Below are positions 56,001 through 64,000 of a stretch of DNA of 64,000 nt, in pieces. The notes under the pieces are model-generated. The model ran no database searches, had not been told where the DNA came from, and was given only the letters and a program-made list of their open reading frames with translations. The DNA comes from Arsenicibacter rosenii. Its GTDB lineage: Bacteria > Bacteroidota > Bacteroidia > Cytophagales > Spirosomataceae. The stretch covers positions 1 through 64,000 of the forward strand of contig NZ_MORL01000010.1 of the NCBI RefSeq assembly GCF_001870735.1. Direction: 5' to 3'. The position numbers were made by a program, and so were the translations under genes. The stretch's first letter is position 1. The number at the start of each line of letters is the position of its first letter.

Positions 56001-57068
56001 AGTCTGACCGCCGTTAATGCCAACGGCCAGTTACTGGATGACCCTAATGACCAGGGGGCTCAGTATCCCCTTAATCTACGCATTCCGGCTGCGGGCGATT
56101 ATAAAATCACGATTGAATACGAAGGCGGTGCGTCGATTTACCGGAGTAATGTGGGCGTAAGCGGCTTTCCCTATCGGCTCACAGCGCCAAACGGGATGAC
56201 GGTTGTCAGCACGAAAGGAGCGCTATTTCCGCAAAACGGACGGGTTGATACCCTTACGACCGCCTGGTATTACCTGTACAATCTGAAAGTACGGTCCCTC
56301 GACTGCCCGTCAGCACAGCGTGTGGCGGTAACAAAAAGCGGCGGTACAGCCCCGACGGCTTTAGTAACGGTAAATGGGCCAACAACAATTTGCCGTGGTT
56401 CGTCGGTGCTTTTACAGGCCAATACGGGTAGTAATCTGTCATACCAATGGTTCAGAAACAATCAGGCTATTTCAGGGGCTGTGTCAAGCAGTTACCGGGC
56501 AACGGATGAGGGGGGATATTTGGTACAGGTGTCCAACAACTGCCAGCCCGCCAGCTCTCAGACCGTTCAGTTGAGTGTCAATGACCCTGTGGCCCCGTTG
56601 ATTACGCTCAATGGTTTTGTGTTGTCCTCTAATTCGGTGACAGGCAATCAGTGGCTGTTAAACGGGGTACCGATTACGGGAGCAACGGGACAAAGCTATA
56701 CGGCCGTTCAGTCAGGGCGCTACTCGGTACGGGTGAATGCAAACGGATGCGGCGAGTTGATCTCAACAGAGTTGTCGGTAATTATTCTGGGTCTGGAAGA
56801 AACGGCGGCAGGTATACAGCTATACCCTAACCCGACAGCTAACTACCTGACGGTAACCCTTGATGCGGCCATCGCCAAGACCCGGCCGACTACGCTGATT
56901 CTGACAAATACGGAAGGAATCCGGGTAAAAACGGGGTCGATGAAACGAGACGGAAAAAATTATTCAGGGACGCTTGATTTGACGTCTTTGTCAGGCGGTA
57001 TATTTTTTGTGACTGTTCAGGATAACCAGGGTCAAATACTGGGAGTAAAACGAGTTCTTAAACAGTAA
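53010..57068 (+). CDS. Large S8 (subtilase) peptidase with T9SS tail and Glu at the Asp position
   Basis: A 1352-residue secreted protein with signal MKKHYCCLHLCLLLFLQVAG. The S8 domain spans about 110-460: the Asp box reads MGMWEVRG, with Glu135 where Asp is expected, then NQHSTHVSG with His167, the oxyanion Asn281 in AAGNERG, and Ser390 in DGTSMATPNVTGS. After it come a jelly-roll P-like domain (to about 600), a GEVED-type domain (about 605-745, ending GTYAKGETMEWLVRT), a CARDB-like domain (about 750-865), an adhesion-like region, two Ig-like domains (VTVNGPTTICRGSSVLLQANT) and a T9SS C-terminal domain starting LYPNPTANYL. It is followed after 43 bases by a second S8 gene. Confidence 0.9.
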   Translation: MKKHYCCLHLCLLLFLQVAGIQALKAQPLPHYTSGQKATLKTLQKQIKDNQQKNYELARTQAVNQGRPLLGNLGNGRAFALDGIDEAGNLLYVASTSTTKAGITTRTNSLYAGGSIGVNLSGSSTTVQNRMGMWEVRGKPRASHVEFGSRLLQRDNPTSTDATGNQHSTHVSGILMAAGKNPLVRGMAYGANLQAYDQTNDVSEMTTVAADLLVSNHSYGTISGWNYNSSRSGSIFWEWYGDTTISATEDYKFGFYNSQAQSWDRISYNAPYYLIVKAAGNERGDSGPGANQPYYLVNHGNRISTRPRYDQNAYDLISTYGTAKNILTVGAISNTLNGYNQPGDVKLGSFSSWGPTDDGRIKPDITGVGVSVLSTYNTTDSSYAVLDGTSMATPNVTGSLLLLQEYYNQLNAGKFMRSSTLKGLVLHTADEAGDTPGPDYRFGWGLLDVEQAAKVIKNDLQNHLLEERTLAQGETYTRQVTASGRGPLMVTICWTDPEGTPSAVNSGVINNRAPKLINDLDIRVSDGQQTVLPWILDPESPSQPAQRGDNIRDNIEQVLIPAAVPGRSYTITITHKGNLGGTRQDYALIASGVGTLTYCASAPASSADSKVLGFQLGQTQQKGSDNCTTYTDLTRTIIDVQPGQTLPFSVSVGTCGTPQNTILRVFADWNQNGSFSDAGDTLATSGVLTGVTAFSRNVLIPSTVSSGQLIRVRLVLSETNSPASVSACGTYAKGETMEWLVRTIRSATDVGVTALVSPDNAFCRVTDEIPVAVRIRNYGTDTQQNVPVRVRIADAANTTLTVLTGTLPVINGFNDALFTINVAASRFTAGQSYRFEATTELASDQNPANNTFVESRTVAAASIPSALAALQCGTDTVVALTNNGQGTAFWYDAAANGNLLAVGNRTTTNIKPVSNTYFVSLNDFSGTLGPVSKYVFGGGSYAGNFGPSPLLSTRIPVVLESARLYIASAGRLTFTVRRLDDVAVSSVSLDVAPTRNTSLTAVNANGQLLDDPNDQGAQYPLNLRIPAAGDYKITIEYEGGASIYRSNVGVSGFPYRLTAPNGMTVVSTKGALFPQNGRVDTLTTAWYYLYNLKVRSLDCPSAQRVAVTKSGGTAPTALVTVNGPTTICRGSSVLLQANTGSNLSYQWFRNNQAISGAVSSSYRATDEGGYLVQVSNNCQPASSQTVQLSVNDPVAPLITLNGFVLSSNSVTGNQWLLNGVPITGATGQSYTAVQSGRYSVRVNANGCGELISTELSVIILGLEETAAGIQLYPNPTANYLTVTLDAAIAKTRPTTLILTNTEGIRVKTGSMKRDGKNYSGTLDLTSLSGGIFFVTVQDNQGQILGVKRVLKQ

Positions 57069-57111
57069 ATTTTTCGTTCTGAAACGATTTCTTACATATA
57101 CTAACACGCAC

Positions 57112-59949
57112 GTGCCGATTTCTTATGATGCTGTTTGTCAGGTAGCAATCAGCATCATAAGGGGTGTTTTTTGTTGTCTTCTGACAACAGGTATGGTTGT
57201 GTCGCAGACTCTTCCGGAGTCTCATGAAGGGGAGCTAAGTCCCTATATTGCTAACCGGAAGGAAGCTTTCAAACTGGCACAAAAGTATAATTGGCCTATC
57301 CGCAAAAACTATTCCAATGGACGGATTATGCAATTGCAGGGTATTGACCAGACCGGCCATCCAATTTATTACATTACGCACAATGCGTTGGCGGCGCAGA
57401 CTACACGGACAACGGCTTTATGGCCGGGTGGCTCGCTCGGAACCGCCTTAAGCGGGGCTTCGGCATTTATGTCGGGGAAACTGGGCATGTGGGACGGTGG
57501 GCAGGCTCTGGGCACACATCAGGAGTTTGCCGGTACCGGAACGACAAGAATCATGCAGATGGATCAGTCGACACTGGTTAATGAACATACCACGCATCTG
57601 GCAGGCACCCTGATTGCCAAAGGCGTAAATACACAGGCAAAAGGCATGGCATTTGGTGCCAACCTGCGTGTATGGGATTTTAACGACGATATTGCCGAAA
57701 TCGGAACGGCAGCTAAAGACCTCCTGCTCTCAAATCACTCGTATGGGCCTGTTGCAGGCTGGGTATACAACGCAGACCGTCCCGGTAATGATCCTGACCA
57801 GAAATGGGAGTGGTGGGGCAATACCAGCATTAGTCAGGTAGAGGATTATCAGTTCGGGTTTTACTCCTCTCGCTCAAGTGATATTGACCGGATTGCTTAC
57901 AGTAACCCGTATTACCTGATGGTCCGGTCGGCCGATAACAAGCATACCGAAACCGGCCCGCCGGCGGGTGTAGCCTATTATCTGCGTAATTCCGCAGAAA
58001 AGAGTACCGTTAATCGCAGCCGGAACGATGGTTACGATGTAATCGCAGGGGAGGCTAACGCAAAAAACGTGTTGACAGTTGGTTCGGCCGAGGCCGTACT
58101 ACAGAACAATCAGCCCGTTTCGTTCAACATTGCGGCTTACAGCGGCTGGGGACCAACCGATGACGGTCGTATTAAACCGGATTTACTGGGCGCAGGGACA
58201 AAACTGTATTCAACCATTTCATCGGCAACGAATGCCTATGGTACCAATACCGGTACGTCAATGGCTAGTGCGAACGTAACCGGCTCCTTGTTATTGCTTC
58301 AGGAGCTATACGCCCGTCTTCAGAACAGCAGTAGTGAAGGCCGGTTTATGCGGGCGGCTACGTTACGGGGACTGGCCATTCATAGCGCCGACCGGATAAA
58401 TGCCTCCGGAGCCATTCAGGCTGGCATCGGTCCGGACTATAAACAAGGCTGGGGCGTGCTGAACATGGAAAAGGCCGGAGCTATATTGCTGAACACAACC
58501 GGTTCTCATTTGCTGACCGAGCAAATCCTGCAACAAGGCGGAAAATATACTACCCAAATCAAAGCACAGGGAAACGAACCTCTGGTTGTAACAATCTGCT
58601 GGACAGATCCTGAGGCCATCGGGACTGCGGCAAACAGCCTGAATGTCGACAACCGGACACCAAAACTGGTTAATGATCTGGATGTTCGCCTGTCAGATAA
58701 TCAGACCACGGCTTCGCCCTGGGTGCTTGACCCTGCGAACCCCGATCTGGCTGCTACAACCGGCGATAACATCCGGGACAATGTAGAGCAGATTGTGATT
58801 AAAAATCCGGTAGCCGGAAAGGTATATACACTTACTGTTTCCCACAAAGGACAATTAAAATACAATGCACAGCCGTTTTCATTGATCATAAGTGGTTTAT
58901 CAAGGAAAGCCTGTTTGCTGACGGTCGGGATTACACCGAACAAGGATACGACTTTCTGTGCAGGTACATCCATAACCTTACAGACCGATCAGACAAAGAT
59001 AGCCTCATCGGGCGGACAGGTTTCTTCCCTGACCTATGAATGGCTCAAAAACGGTATTGCGTCAGGCACGGCGGGGGGGGCTGCTTATCAGGTAACACAG
59101 GCCGGGACGTATGCTGTCCGGGTAACAGACAGTAACGGATGTGCCGGAACGTCTGCTCCTGTTGTTGTTCAGCTCATTACACCGACCGCTACCTTGACAC
59201 CCTCAGCCGATCAGTGGTTATGCGAAGGACGCACGAGCGTACAGATTGCTGCCAGCGCAGAAGCCGGTACCCAATTTGAATGGCTGCGAAACGGACAGAT
59301 CATTTCCGGTAGCCGCAGTCAGTCTGTTTTAGCGACGCAAACCGGCTTATATCAGGTACGGATCACGCAGCAAGGATGCCAGCGGTTACTGGAGGGCGTA
59401 CGGGTCGGTACGGCAGCAACGCAATCGCTTGAAATTTTGCCTGATAATCAACTTATTAACTTGCCAAGGGGCGCCAGTATTCAGCTAAATGCACCAGAGG
59501 GGGATTTTAAAAGTTATCAGTGGCTACGCAACGATTTGGTGATTAATGGCGCCACAAAAGATAATATATCCGTTAATGAACCTGGAATCTATAAAGTAAA
59601 GCTTACACAGAGCCTTTGTGTTATTCTGTCACAAGGCCGTATTATCAAGTGGAGCGACGATATATCCGGTGACTCACTTATGTCAATATCTGCCGATAGT
59701 ACACTAACCATTTATCCGAACCCTGCGCATCAATATATACATATAAAGTACAAGTACCCGAAAGCCACAAAAATGAGCCTGACCGTATATGATGTAGCGG
59801 GAGGAGTATATTCAGAAAATTTGCCCATGACACTAGTGAATGACACCTTTGAATACCGGGTAGATATCAGTGCGCTACCGTTAGGTTATTATTTTATACG
59901 ATTGTACGACGGATATCGTTTTAAGAATGCACGTTTTTTTAAGTATTAA
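57112..59949 (+). CDS. S8 (subtilase) peptidase with T9SS tail, complete triad
   Basis: A 945-residue secreted protease paralogous to its upstream neighbour. The signal peptide (VAISIIRGVFCCLLTTGMVVSQ) requires the GTG start at 57112. The triad is complete: Asp128 in GMWDGG, His159 in NEHTTHLAG, Ser383 in NTGTSMASANVTGS, with Asn276 in the oxyanion position. A P-like beta domain (to about 600) precedes two Ig-like domains (CAGTSITLQTDQ and EWLRNGQIISGSRS), then a third Ig-like unit and a T9SS domain from LTIYPNPAHQYIHIKY. It lacks the GEVED and CARDB domains of the first. The 43-bp gap without a terminator implies one transcript. Confidence 0.92.
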   Translation: MPISYDAVCQVAISIIRGVFCCLLTTGMVVSQTLPESHEGELSPYIANRKEAFKLAQKYNWPIRKNYSNGRIMQLQGIDQTGHPIYYITHNALAAQTTRTTALWPGGSLGTALSGASAFMSGKLGMWDGGQALGTHQEFAGTGTTRIMQMDQSTLVNEHTTHLAGTLIAKGVNTQAKGMAFGANLRVWDFNDDIAEIGTAAKDLLLSNHSYGPVAGWVYNADRPGNDPDQKWEWWGNTSISQVEDYQFGFYSSRSSDIDRIAYSNPYYLMVRSADNKHTETGPPAGVAYYLRNSAEKSTVNRSRNDGYDVIAGEANAKNVLTVGSAEAVLQNNQPVSFNIAAYSGWGPTDDGRIKPDLLGAGTKLYSTISSATNAYGTNTGTSMASANVTGSLLLLQELYARLQNSSSEGRFMRAATLRGLAIHSADRINASGAIQAGIGPDYKQGWGVLNMEKAGAILLNTTGSHLLTEQILQQGGKYTTQIKAQGNEPLVVTICWTDPEAIGTAANSLNVDNRTPKLVNDLDVRLSDNQTTASPWVLDPANPDLAATTGDNIRDNVEQIVIKNPVAGKVYTLTVSHKGQLKYNAQPFSLIISGLSRKACLLTVGITPNKDTTFCAGTSITLQTDQTKIASSGGQVSSLTYEWLKNGIASGTAGGAAYQVTQAGTYAVRVTDSNGCAGTSAPVVVQLITPTATLTPSADQWLCEGRTSVQIAASAEAGTQFEWLRNGQIISGSRSQSVLATQTGLYQVRITQQGCQRLLEGVRVGTAATQSLEILPDNQLINLPRGASIQLNAPEGDFKSYQWLRNDLVINGATKDNISVNEPGIYKVKLTQSLCVILSQGRIIKWSDDISGDSLMSISADSTLTIYPNPAHQYIHIKYKYPKATKMSLTVYDVAGGVYSENLPMTLVNDTFEYRVDISALPLGYYFIRLYDGYRFKNARFFKY

Positions 59950-60116
59950 TACTGGTTTTCAATAGTTTATATTTCAGAGATTACAAATATGAACCTTTAT
60001 GAACGGTTAATGCCCGGCTATTCAATCAATATAACTTGCCCGGACGACGATTTATCGCGTACTTTACCATAGAAAAAGCTAATAATCTATTATTGGATAT
60101 ACTTTTATTTAACTGT

Positions 60117-61043
60117 ATGAAATCTCGTCCAGCCCTCTCTTCGGTTTTTGTTCGGTGGGGATTTTTGTTAATCATGCTTTGCATGACTATAGCCACAACC
60201 GTTAATGCACAAAGCACCCTGGCGTTACTTGACCCCTCTTACGATTGTAATACCCGACAACTGACATTCCGGACAAGCGGAGGTGATGGTTCTTCAGTTG
60301 AATATATGGCACCAGGCGTTACCGGCTGGACAACGAAAGCCGCAAATGTACTGGATGCGTCAACCGCTGCTGATGGCTCGGTTACGGTTATTAAGTTATT
60401 TGCCCGTCAGGGTGGCAACGTTGTCAGCCGTGATTTTAACATCCGTCAGCTCTGTGGCAGTACCGGCGTTGTTCCGCCGAATAAAACCGGTGATATCGGT
60501 TCTACGGATATTACTCTGGCTGACCCGTCATACGATTGTAATACCCGTCAATTGGTTTTCCGGACAAGTGGCGGTAATGGCAGTACGGTTGAGTATATGG
60601 CACCAGGCGTTACCGGCTGGACAACGAATGCGACAAACGTTGTTGATGCCGGAACCGCTGCTGATGGCTCAGTTACGGTTATTAAGTTATTTGCCCGCCA
60701 GAGCGGCAAGATTGTTAGCCGTGACTTTAACATCCGTCAGCTTTGCGGAAGTACAGGTGTTGTGCCTCCGAACAAAACAGGCGATACCGGCAGTACCAAT
60801 CTGACGCTGGTTGCTCCTTCCTACAACTGCTCTACCCGCCAGTTAACGTTTCAGACCAGCGGTGGTAACGGCAGTACGGTTGAGTACATGGCCCCTGGTG
60901 TTACCGGCTGGACAACGAATGCGACCAGCACTGTGGATGCCGCAACGGTGACTGATCCGTCAGCGTCGGCGTTAATGCTATTTGCCCGCCAAAGCGGTAA
61001 AGTCGTATCCTACAAATTCAATCTGAAAGATACCTGCAAATAA
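60117..61043 (+). CDS. Secreted protein with three 97-residue repeats
   Basis: A 308-residue exported protein. The signal peptide (FLLIMLCMTIATTVNAQ) sets the start at 60117; the frame extends to 60036 without it. The mature protein is three tandem copies with period 97: residues 34-130, 131-227 and 228-308 (the last truncated). Each has the core PSYDCNTRQLTFRTSGG, VEYMAPGVTGWTT and SVTVIKLFARQ, then the linker RQLCGSTGVVPPNKTGD. The pattern is a beta-sandwich resembling Ig-like surface repeats with a conserved Cys pair. There is no T9SS tail visible. Function is unknown. Confidence 0.82.
   Translation: MKSRPALSSVFVRWGFLLIMLCMTIATTVNAQSTLALLDPSYDCNTRQLTFRTSGGDGSSVEYMAPGVTGWTTKAANVLDASTAADGSVTVIKLFARQGGNVVSRDFNIRQLCGSTGVVPPNKTGDIGSTDITLADPSYDCNTRQLVFRTSGGNGSTVEYMAPGVTGWTTNATNVVDAGTAADGSVTVIKLFARQSGKIVSRDFNIRQLCGSTGVVPPNKTGDTGSTNLTLVAPSYNCSTRQLTFQTSGGNGSTVEYMAPGVTGWTTNATSTVDAATVTDPSASALMLFARQSGKVVSYKFNLKDTCK
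60216..61043. repeat. Three tandem copies of a 291-bp coding repeat
   Basis: Units begin at 60216, 60507 and 60798 (the last stops at 61043). Long stretches are close to identical between units one and two, for example around 60379-60450 versus 60670-60741, with most differences silent. This shows a fairly recent in-frame duplication. Confidence 0.85.
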
Positions 61044-61095
61044 TTCTATGCCTGCCTGAAGAGGGTAGGGGAGGGGGGAATGTCATCGTCTTCAA

Positions 61096-61124
61096 TGGCT
61101 CGCTAATCATAGCGGGCCACTTTC
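61096..61124 (+). terminator. Hairpin after the repeat-protein gene
   Basis: TGGCTCGCTA (61096-61105) pairs with TAGCGGGCCA (61110-61119) with one wobble and a four-base loop. The T tract after it is weak (CTTTC), so it may be only a partial terminator. Confidence 0.5.
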
Positions 61125-61156
61125 AATATACAACCATCGTAGAAACTGAATTAGTC

Positions 61157-62464
61157 ATGTTACAAATGCGGACAAACGTATTGTTGAGTTTGCTACTCGT
61201 ATTACCATATGTACTCATCGCTCAGACGAAGACACCTGTAAAAAAAGCGGCCCCCGCACAAATCAAAAAAACAGTTCCTGCACCAGCCCCTCAGGCTACT
61301 CATCCGCCGGAACCTGATTACATAAAACTCGGTGGTATTGCATTCATGAAGGAACCGATCGACACTGTGTTTGCCCGTGCCAGAAAAGCTGGTAAACCTG
61401 TATTTGTCGAAATCTATTCCCCCGATTGTCACACCTGCCAAAGCTTTATGCCGATACTCGCCAGTAAAAAAGTCGGAGATGTCTACAATCAGTATTTTGT
61501 AAGTAAGAAGCTTGACTTGATGCAGAAACCAACACAGGAGTGGCTGGAGAGGAAAAAGCTTTATATCCCGTCAATTCCAATGTTTCTGTTTTTTGATGCA
61601 GATGGGAACCTGCTTCATGCTACAATGACTAATAACGGTCCTGATGAGATTAATGGCCGGGCTGCGGCCGCTTTGGATCCACGCTACCGGAGCCAACAAT
61701 ATCCGGACCGTTTTGCCGCCGGCGAACGCGGAGCTGATTTCCTGATCGAGTACGGTCTTTTTACAAAGATTATCAAAGATACAACGGCAAACTCACGGGT
61801 CATGGAAGAGTATGCCAAACAACAGCCGGCTACTGAATATGCTAACGGAACAAACTGGCTGGTGCTGCAAAAGGTAATTATGGATTACACAAATCCCATT
61901 GCCCAGTACCTGATCAATAACCAGGCAGCTTACAAACAGTATGGCGAGGGGACAGCCCGGGAGGTTGCTGAGAATTTATTGCTTTCTTCCCTGTATAGTC
62001 CGCAGGCAGCCCGTTTTGCACCGGAGAAAATCCAGCAGATTCGCGAGCAGTTAGTAAAGATTGGTGTCGATCCTAAAATTGCTAATGCACGGACATTGAT
62101 GCAGGAGATCAATGCCTATATCTACCACAATAAGACCAATATGGCTGCTGCACGAATGGATAAGCATGTAAATGAGTTTCCATTAAGTGCGCCGGAATTT
62201 CTTTACGTAGCGCACTTCTTTAATGCTAACAGTAAAGACGGCAGCGATGCCCCGTCAACGATTAAATGGCTTGAAAAAGCCCTTGCGTTACCTAAGCTGG
62301 AGCCTGCCCAAAAAGCAGATCTTTATTTTGAACTCGCCGATGCCTACAAACGGGCAAACCAGACGCAGGAAGCCCTGAAAGCTGCCAATAGTTCACTGGC
62401 GGTAGCACAAAGTGCAAAGCTGAATACAAAGAAATATGCTGATCAGGTAGATAAACTGAAATAG
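61157..62464 (+). CDS. Secreted thioredoxin-fold protein with TPR-like C terminus
   Basis: A 435-residue protein. A signal peptide (VLLSLLLVLPYVLIAQ) leads into a Lys/Ala/Pro-rich linker (KKAAPAQIKKTVPAPAPQ, about 29-52). A thioredoxin-like domain follows with the redox motif CHTC at Cys91-Cys94 (EIYSPDCHTCQSF) and the cis-Pro in IPSIPMFLFF. After about residue 180 the protein is helical, and residues about 340-430 look like TPR repeats (APSTIKWLEKALALPKLEPAQKADLYFELADAYKRANQTQEALK). It is a periplasmic disulfide or cytochrome-type oxidoreductase candidate. A second ATG at residue 4 is possible. Confidence 0.8.
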   Translation: MLQMRTNVLLSLLLVLPYVLIAQTKTPVKKAAPAQIKKTVPAPAPQATHPPEPDYIKLGGIAFMKEPIDTVFARARKAGKPVFVEIYSPDCHTCQSFMPILASKKVGDVYNQYFVSKKLDLMQKPTQEWLERKKLYIPSIPMFLFFDADGNLLHATMTNNGPDEINGRAAAALDPRYRSQQYPDRFAAGERGADFLIEYGLFTKIIKDTTANSRVMEEYAKQQPATEYANGTNWLVLQKVIMDYTNPIAQYLINNQAAYKQYGEGTAREVAENLLLSSLYSPQAARFAPEKIQQIREQLVKIGVDPKIANARTLMQEINAYIYHNKTNMAAARMDKHVNEFPLSAPEFLYVAHFFNANSKDGSDAPSTIKWLEKALALPKLEPAQKADLYFELADAYKRANQTQEALKAANSSLAVAQSAKLNTKKYADQVDKLK

Positions 62465-63035
62465 GATTTTTCTTATTCCGATAAACGGGAGACCATCCGA
62501 AAACGAGGTTTTGACAATTTAAGCTCACGAATGAATTTCCGGACAATTGAAAAAAAATAACACAAAAACGCTAGAGAAACTACAGATTGTATAGAAGGGG
62601 TATATTAAAAGGTATACTTAATATATATAGTTTATGTTTAACGACGACTTTGTTAAAAAATTTTCAATCACAGCCAGAAATTAGCTTATAATTCAAACAC
62701 TTTTTTTTTATTTGCATCCCGATGTGAGATTGTGCTAATAGTGCATATAACGTTCATGGAGAAAAAAAAGTCTATTCGTATGGTAGGTTGTATGCTCAGA
62801 GCGCGTCTTTTATTATTAATCATTAACCCTAACACCGTTTCGCCTATGATTTAACCACTGTCTGTAAACCTATTCGCATTCACTGAAGCTCTCTGTTGAA
62901 ATGAAGCAGTTCATCTGCTTAAAAGCTATGGCACCCGCCACCCGTTACGGTTCAGAAAAACCGGTAAATCAGGCCTTTAAGCCTGATCACGCTAATTCAC
63001 AAACAAAATCTATTTTAAACACTTAATTGCTGTTT
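62465..63035. other. AT-rich leader region before the last gene
   Basis: A 571-bp gap without a recognisable gene. From about 62530 to 62720 it is markedly AT-rich, including a T run at 62700-62710. Two small hairpins lie nearer the next gene: AAGCAG at 62904-62909 with CTGCTT at 62915-62920, and ATCAGGC at 62968-62974 with GCCTGAT at 62981-62987. No perfect TAnnTTTG box is seen. It probably holds the promoter and a long 5' untranslated leader of the gene starting at 63036. Confidence 0.5.
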
Positions 63036-64000
63036 ATGTCTTCACGATTATACTTAGCTAAGATAACCGTTTGGCTATTGCTTATGCTGGGTGGGTATGG
63101 AGTGGTACAGGCACAGAACTCAATTACGAGCCTATCTCTTACGGGTGGTTCTAATTTGACGGCGGCTTGTGGTGGAACGACAATAACAATCGTGCCATCT
63201 ATCCAGACAACAAACCCAACAACTGTGACGGCTGTCGTTTACTCTCCTGTTCTGAATGGGATTGTACAACCGCAGTTTAACGGATCAGGTGTCGGTTTTA
63301 ATGGTTCATACACCCTCCCTGGTGTGACTACCTCGTCAACGCTAGTTGTTCAGGCTACAGGTTACTTCTCGAACGGTACGTCAAGTACCGCGTCTTTAAC
63401 GATTGGTGTATATCCATCAATTCAGACGCCGGTAAGTACAACTGTTTCGCCTGCCGCTATCTGTGCCGGTGGTAGCTCATCTATTACTGTCCCATCGGAT
63501 CTGACGATTCAAAGTGCGTCTGGTCCTGGTTTCCTGGCGTTGGTATCTCCAACTCCGACAAATGTTCTGAATGTAACTACGTCTGCAGCTGCCTCTGGTA
63601 TCCAGACGTATTCACTGGTTGTGTCAAATGCATCTGGTTGTACGGCGTTAGCTACGGCTAACTTAAACGTAAACCCGATTCCAACGGTTTCAATTACATT
63701 TAGCAATACGCTGTTGAATTGTACAAACCCTGCTACAGTTGCAACGGCTAATGTTACGCCTGCCGGTTCATATACGTATGTATGGTCTGGTGTTAGCAGT
63801 TCTACTACAAATACATCCTCTTATACTTATACCGGCTCAGGTACTGGACCATTAGCGTTCTCTGTTCTGGTAACAAGTGCAGGTGGTTGTACGGCAACTG
63901 CATCCGCTTCTGTTACAGCTGACCGCGTCGCTCCGGCTAACGGCCCTTCTGTATCTATTGTTTCTGCTGGTACATTCAGCAGCACACTGGTTGATGCTTC
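63036..64000 (+). CDS. Large secreted adhesin-like protein, 3' end outside the window
   Basis: An open frame with no stop through the window end gives at least 321 residues. It starts MSSRLYLAKITVWLLLML, a signal peptide cleaved near VQA|QN at about residue 27. The rest is rich in Ser, Thr, Gly, Ala and Val. It repeats Ig/PKD-like units: ITSLSLTGGSNLTAACGGTT, TVSPAAICAGGSSSITVPSD, SLVVSNASGCTALATANLNV, SVLVTSAGGCTATASASVTA. Each unit has a conserved Cys near its end, as in Bacteroidota surface and gliding-associated adhesins that usually end in a T9SS domain. Codon use favours T-ending codons (GGT, GTT, TCT, GCT), unlike most neighbours, perhaps reflecting high expression. Confidence 0.8.
   Translation, partial: MSSRLYLAKITVWLLLMLGGYGVVQAQNSITSLSLTGGSNLTAACGGTTITIVPSIQTTNPTTVTAVVYSPVLNGIVQPQFNGSGVGFNGSYTLPGVTTSSTLVVQATGYFSNGTSSTASLTIGVYPSIQTPVSTTVSPAAICAGGSSSITVPSDLTIQSASGPGFLALVSPTPTNVLNVTTSAAASGIQTYSLVVSNASGCTALATANLNVNPIPTVSITFSNTLLNCTNPATVATANVTPAGSYTYVWSGVSSSTTNTSSYTYTGSGTGPLAFSVLVTSAGGCTATASASVTADRVAPANGPSVSIVSAGTFSSTLVDA

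Overview
The window comes from a Bacteroidota genome, most likely Cytophagales/Spirosomaceae (Spirosoma-like). The evidence is a SprA translocon gene next to ruvA, a gldF gene, several proteins with type IX secretion (T9SS) C-terminal sorting tails, two DUF4199 proteins, a DUF1501/DUF1800 pair, and promoters with the Bacteroidota TTG...TAnnTTTG pattern rather than sigma70 boxes. The genus is inferred. Most of the window reads as chromosomal core with small accessory insertions. I saw no rRNA, tRNA, CRISPR array or transposase gene.

0-11 kb: a small secreted protein, two paralogous MFS transporters flanking a block with gcvH, a dihydroorotase homologue that has lost its HxH metal motif, two DUF4199 membrane proteins, a tandem palindromic repeat array, gldF without gldG, a VanZ-like protein and a secreted TPR protein; then a Baeyer-Villiger-type monooxygenase. 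11-19.4 kb: sprA and ruvA on the minus strand. 19.5-29.6 kb: a GH39 glycosidase, then mainly plus-strand housekeeping genes (eno, an FtsB/DivIC-like gene, a low-molecular-weight phosphatase, gpmI, purE, a LysM protein), a DUF481 barrel and a Gfo/Idh/MocA oxidoreductase. Enolase and phosphoglycerate mutase catalyse consecutive glycolytic steps.

29.6-36.1 kb: a secreted kelch propeller, a low-GC VapBC-type toxin-antitoxin pair, a minimal PhnA/YjdM protein with a clean promoter, purM, a T9SS-tailed secreted protein and an M48 lipoprotein protease. 36.1-43 kb: an RND efflux operon (TetR, TolC, membrane fusion protein, RND pump) in which a four-helix-bundle element bounded by repeats sits between the fusion protein and the pump. 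A TetR operator candidate lies between the two promoter boxes of tetR, and a second copy lies just before tolC. 43-52.9 kb: a redoxin, a charged lipoprotein, ketoglutaric semialdehyde dehydrogenase plus a GNAT protein, a DUF1501/DUF1800 pair, an XRE/ScfR-type regulator and a ParA/ParB-like pair.

52.9-64 kb: a cell-surface locus of two tandem S8 peptidases (the first with Glu where the catalytic Asp is expected), a secreted protein of three 97-residue repeats, a secreted thioredoxin-TPR protein, and the start of a large Ser/Thr/Gly-rich secreted protein that runs off the window edge. With SprA and GldF elsewhere in the window, this locus is probably served by T9SS. It is the least explained part of the window.
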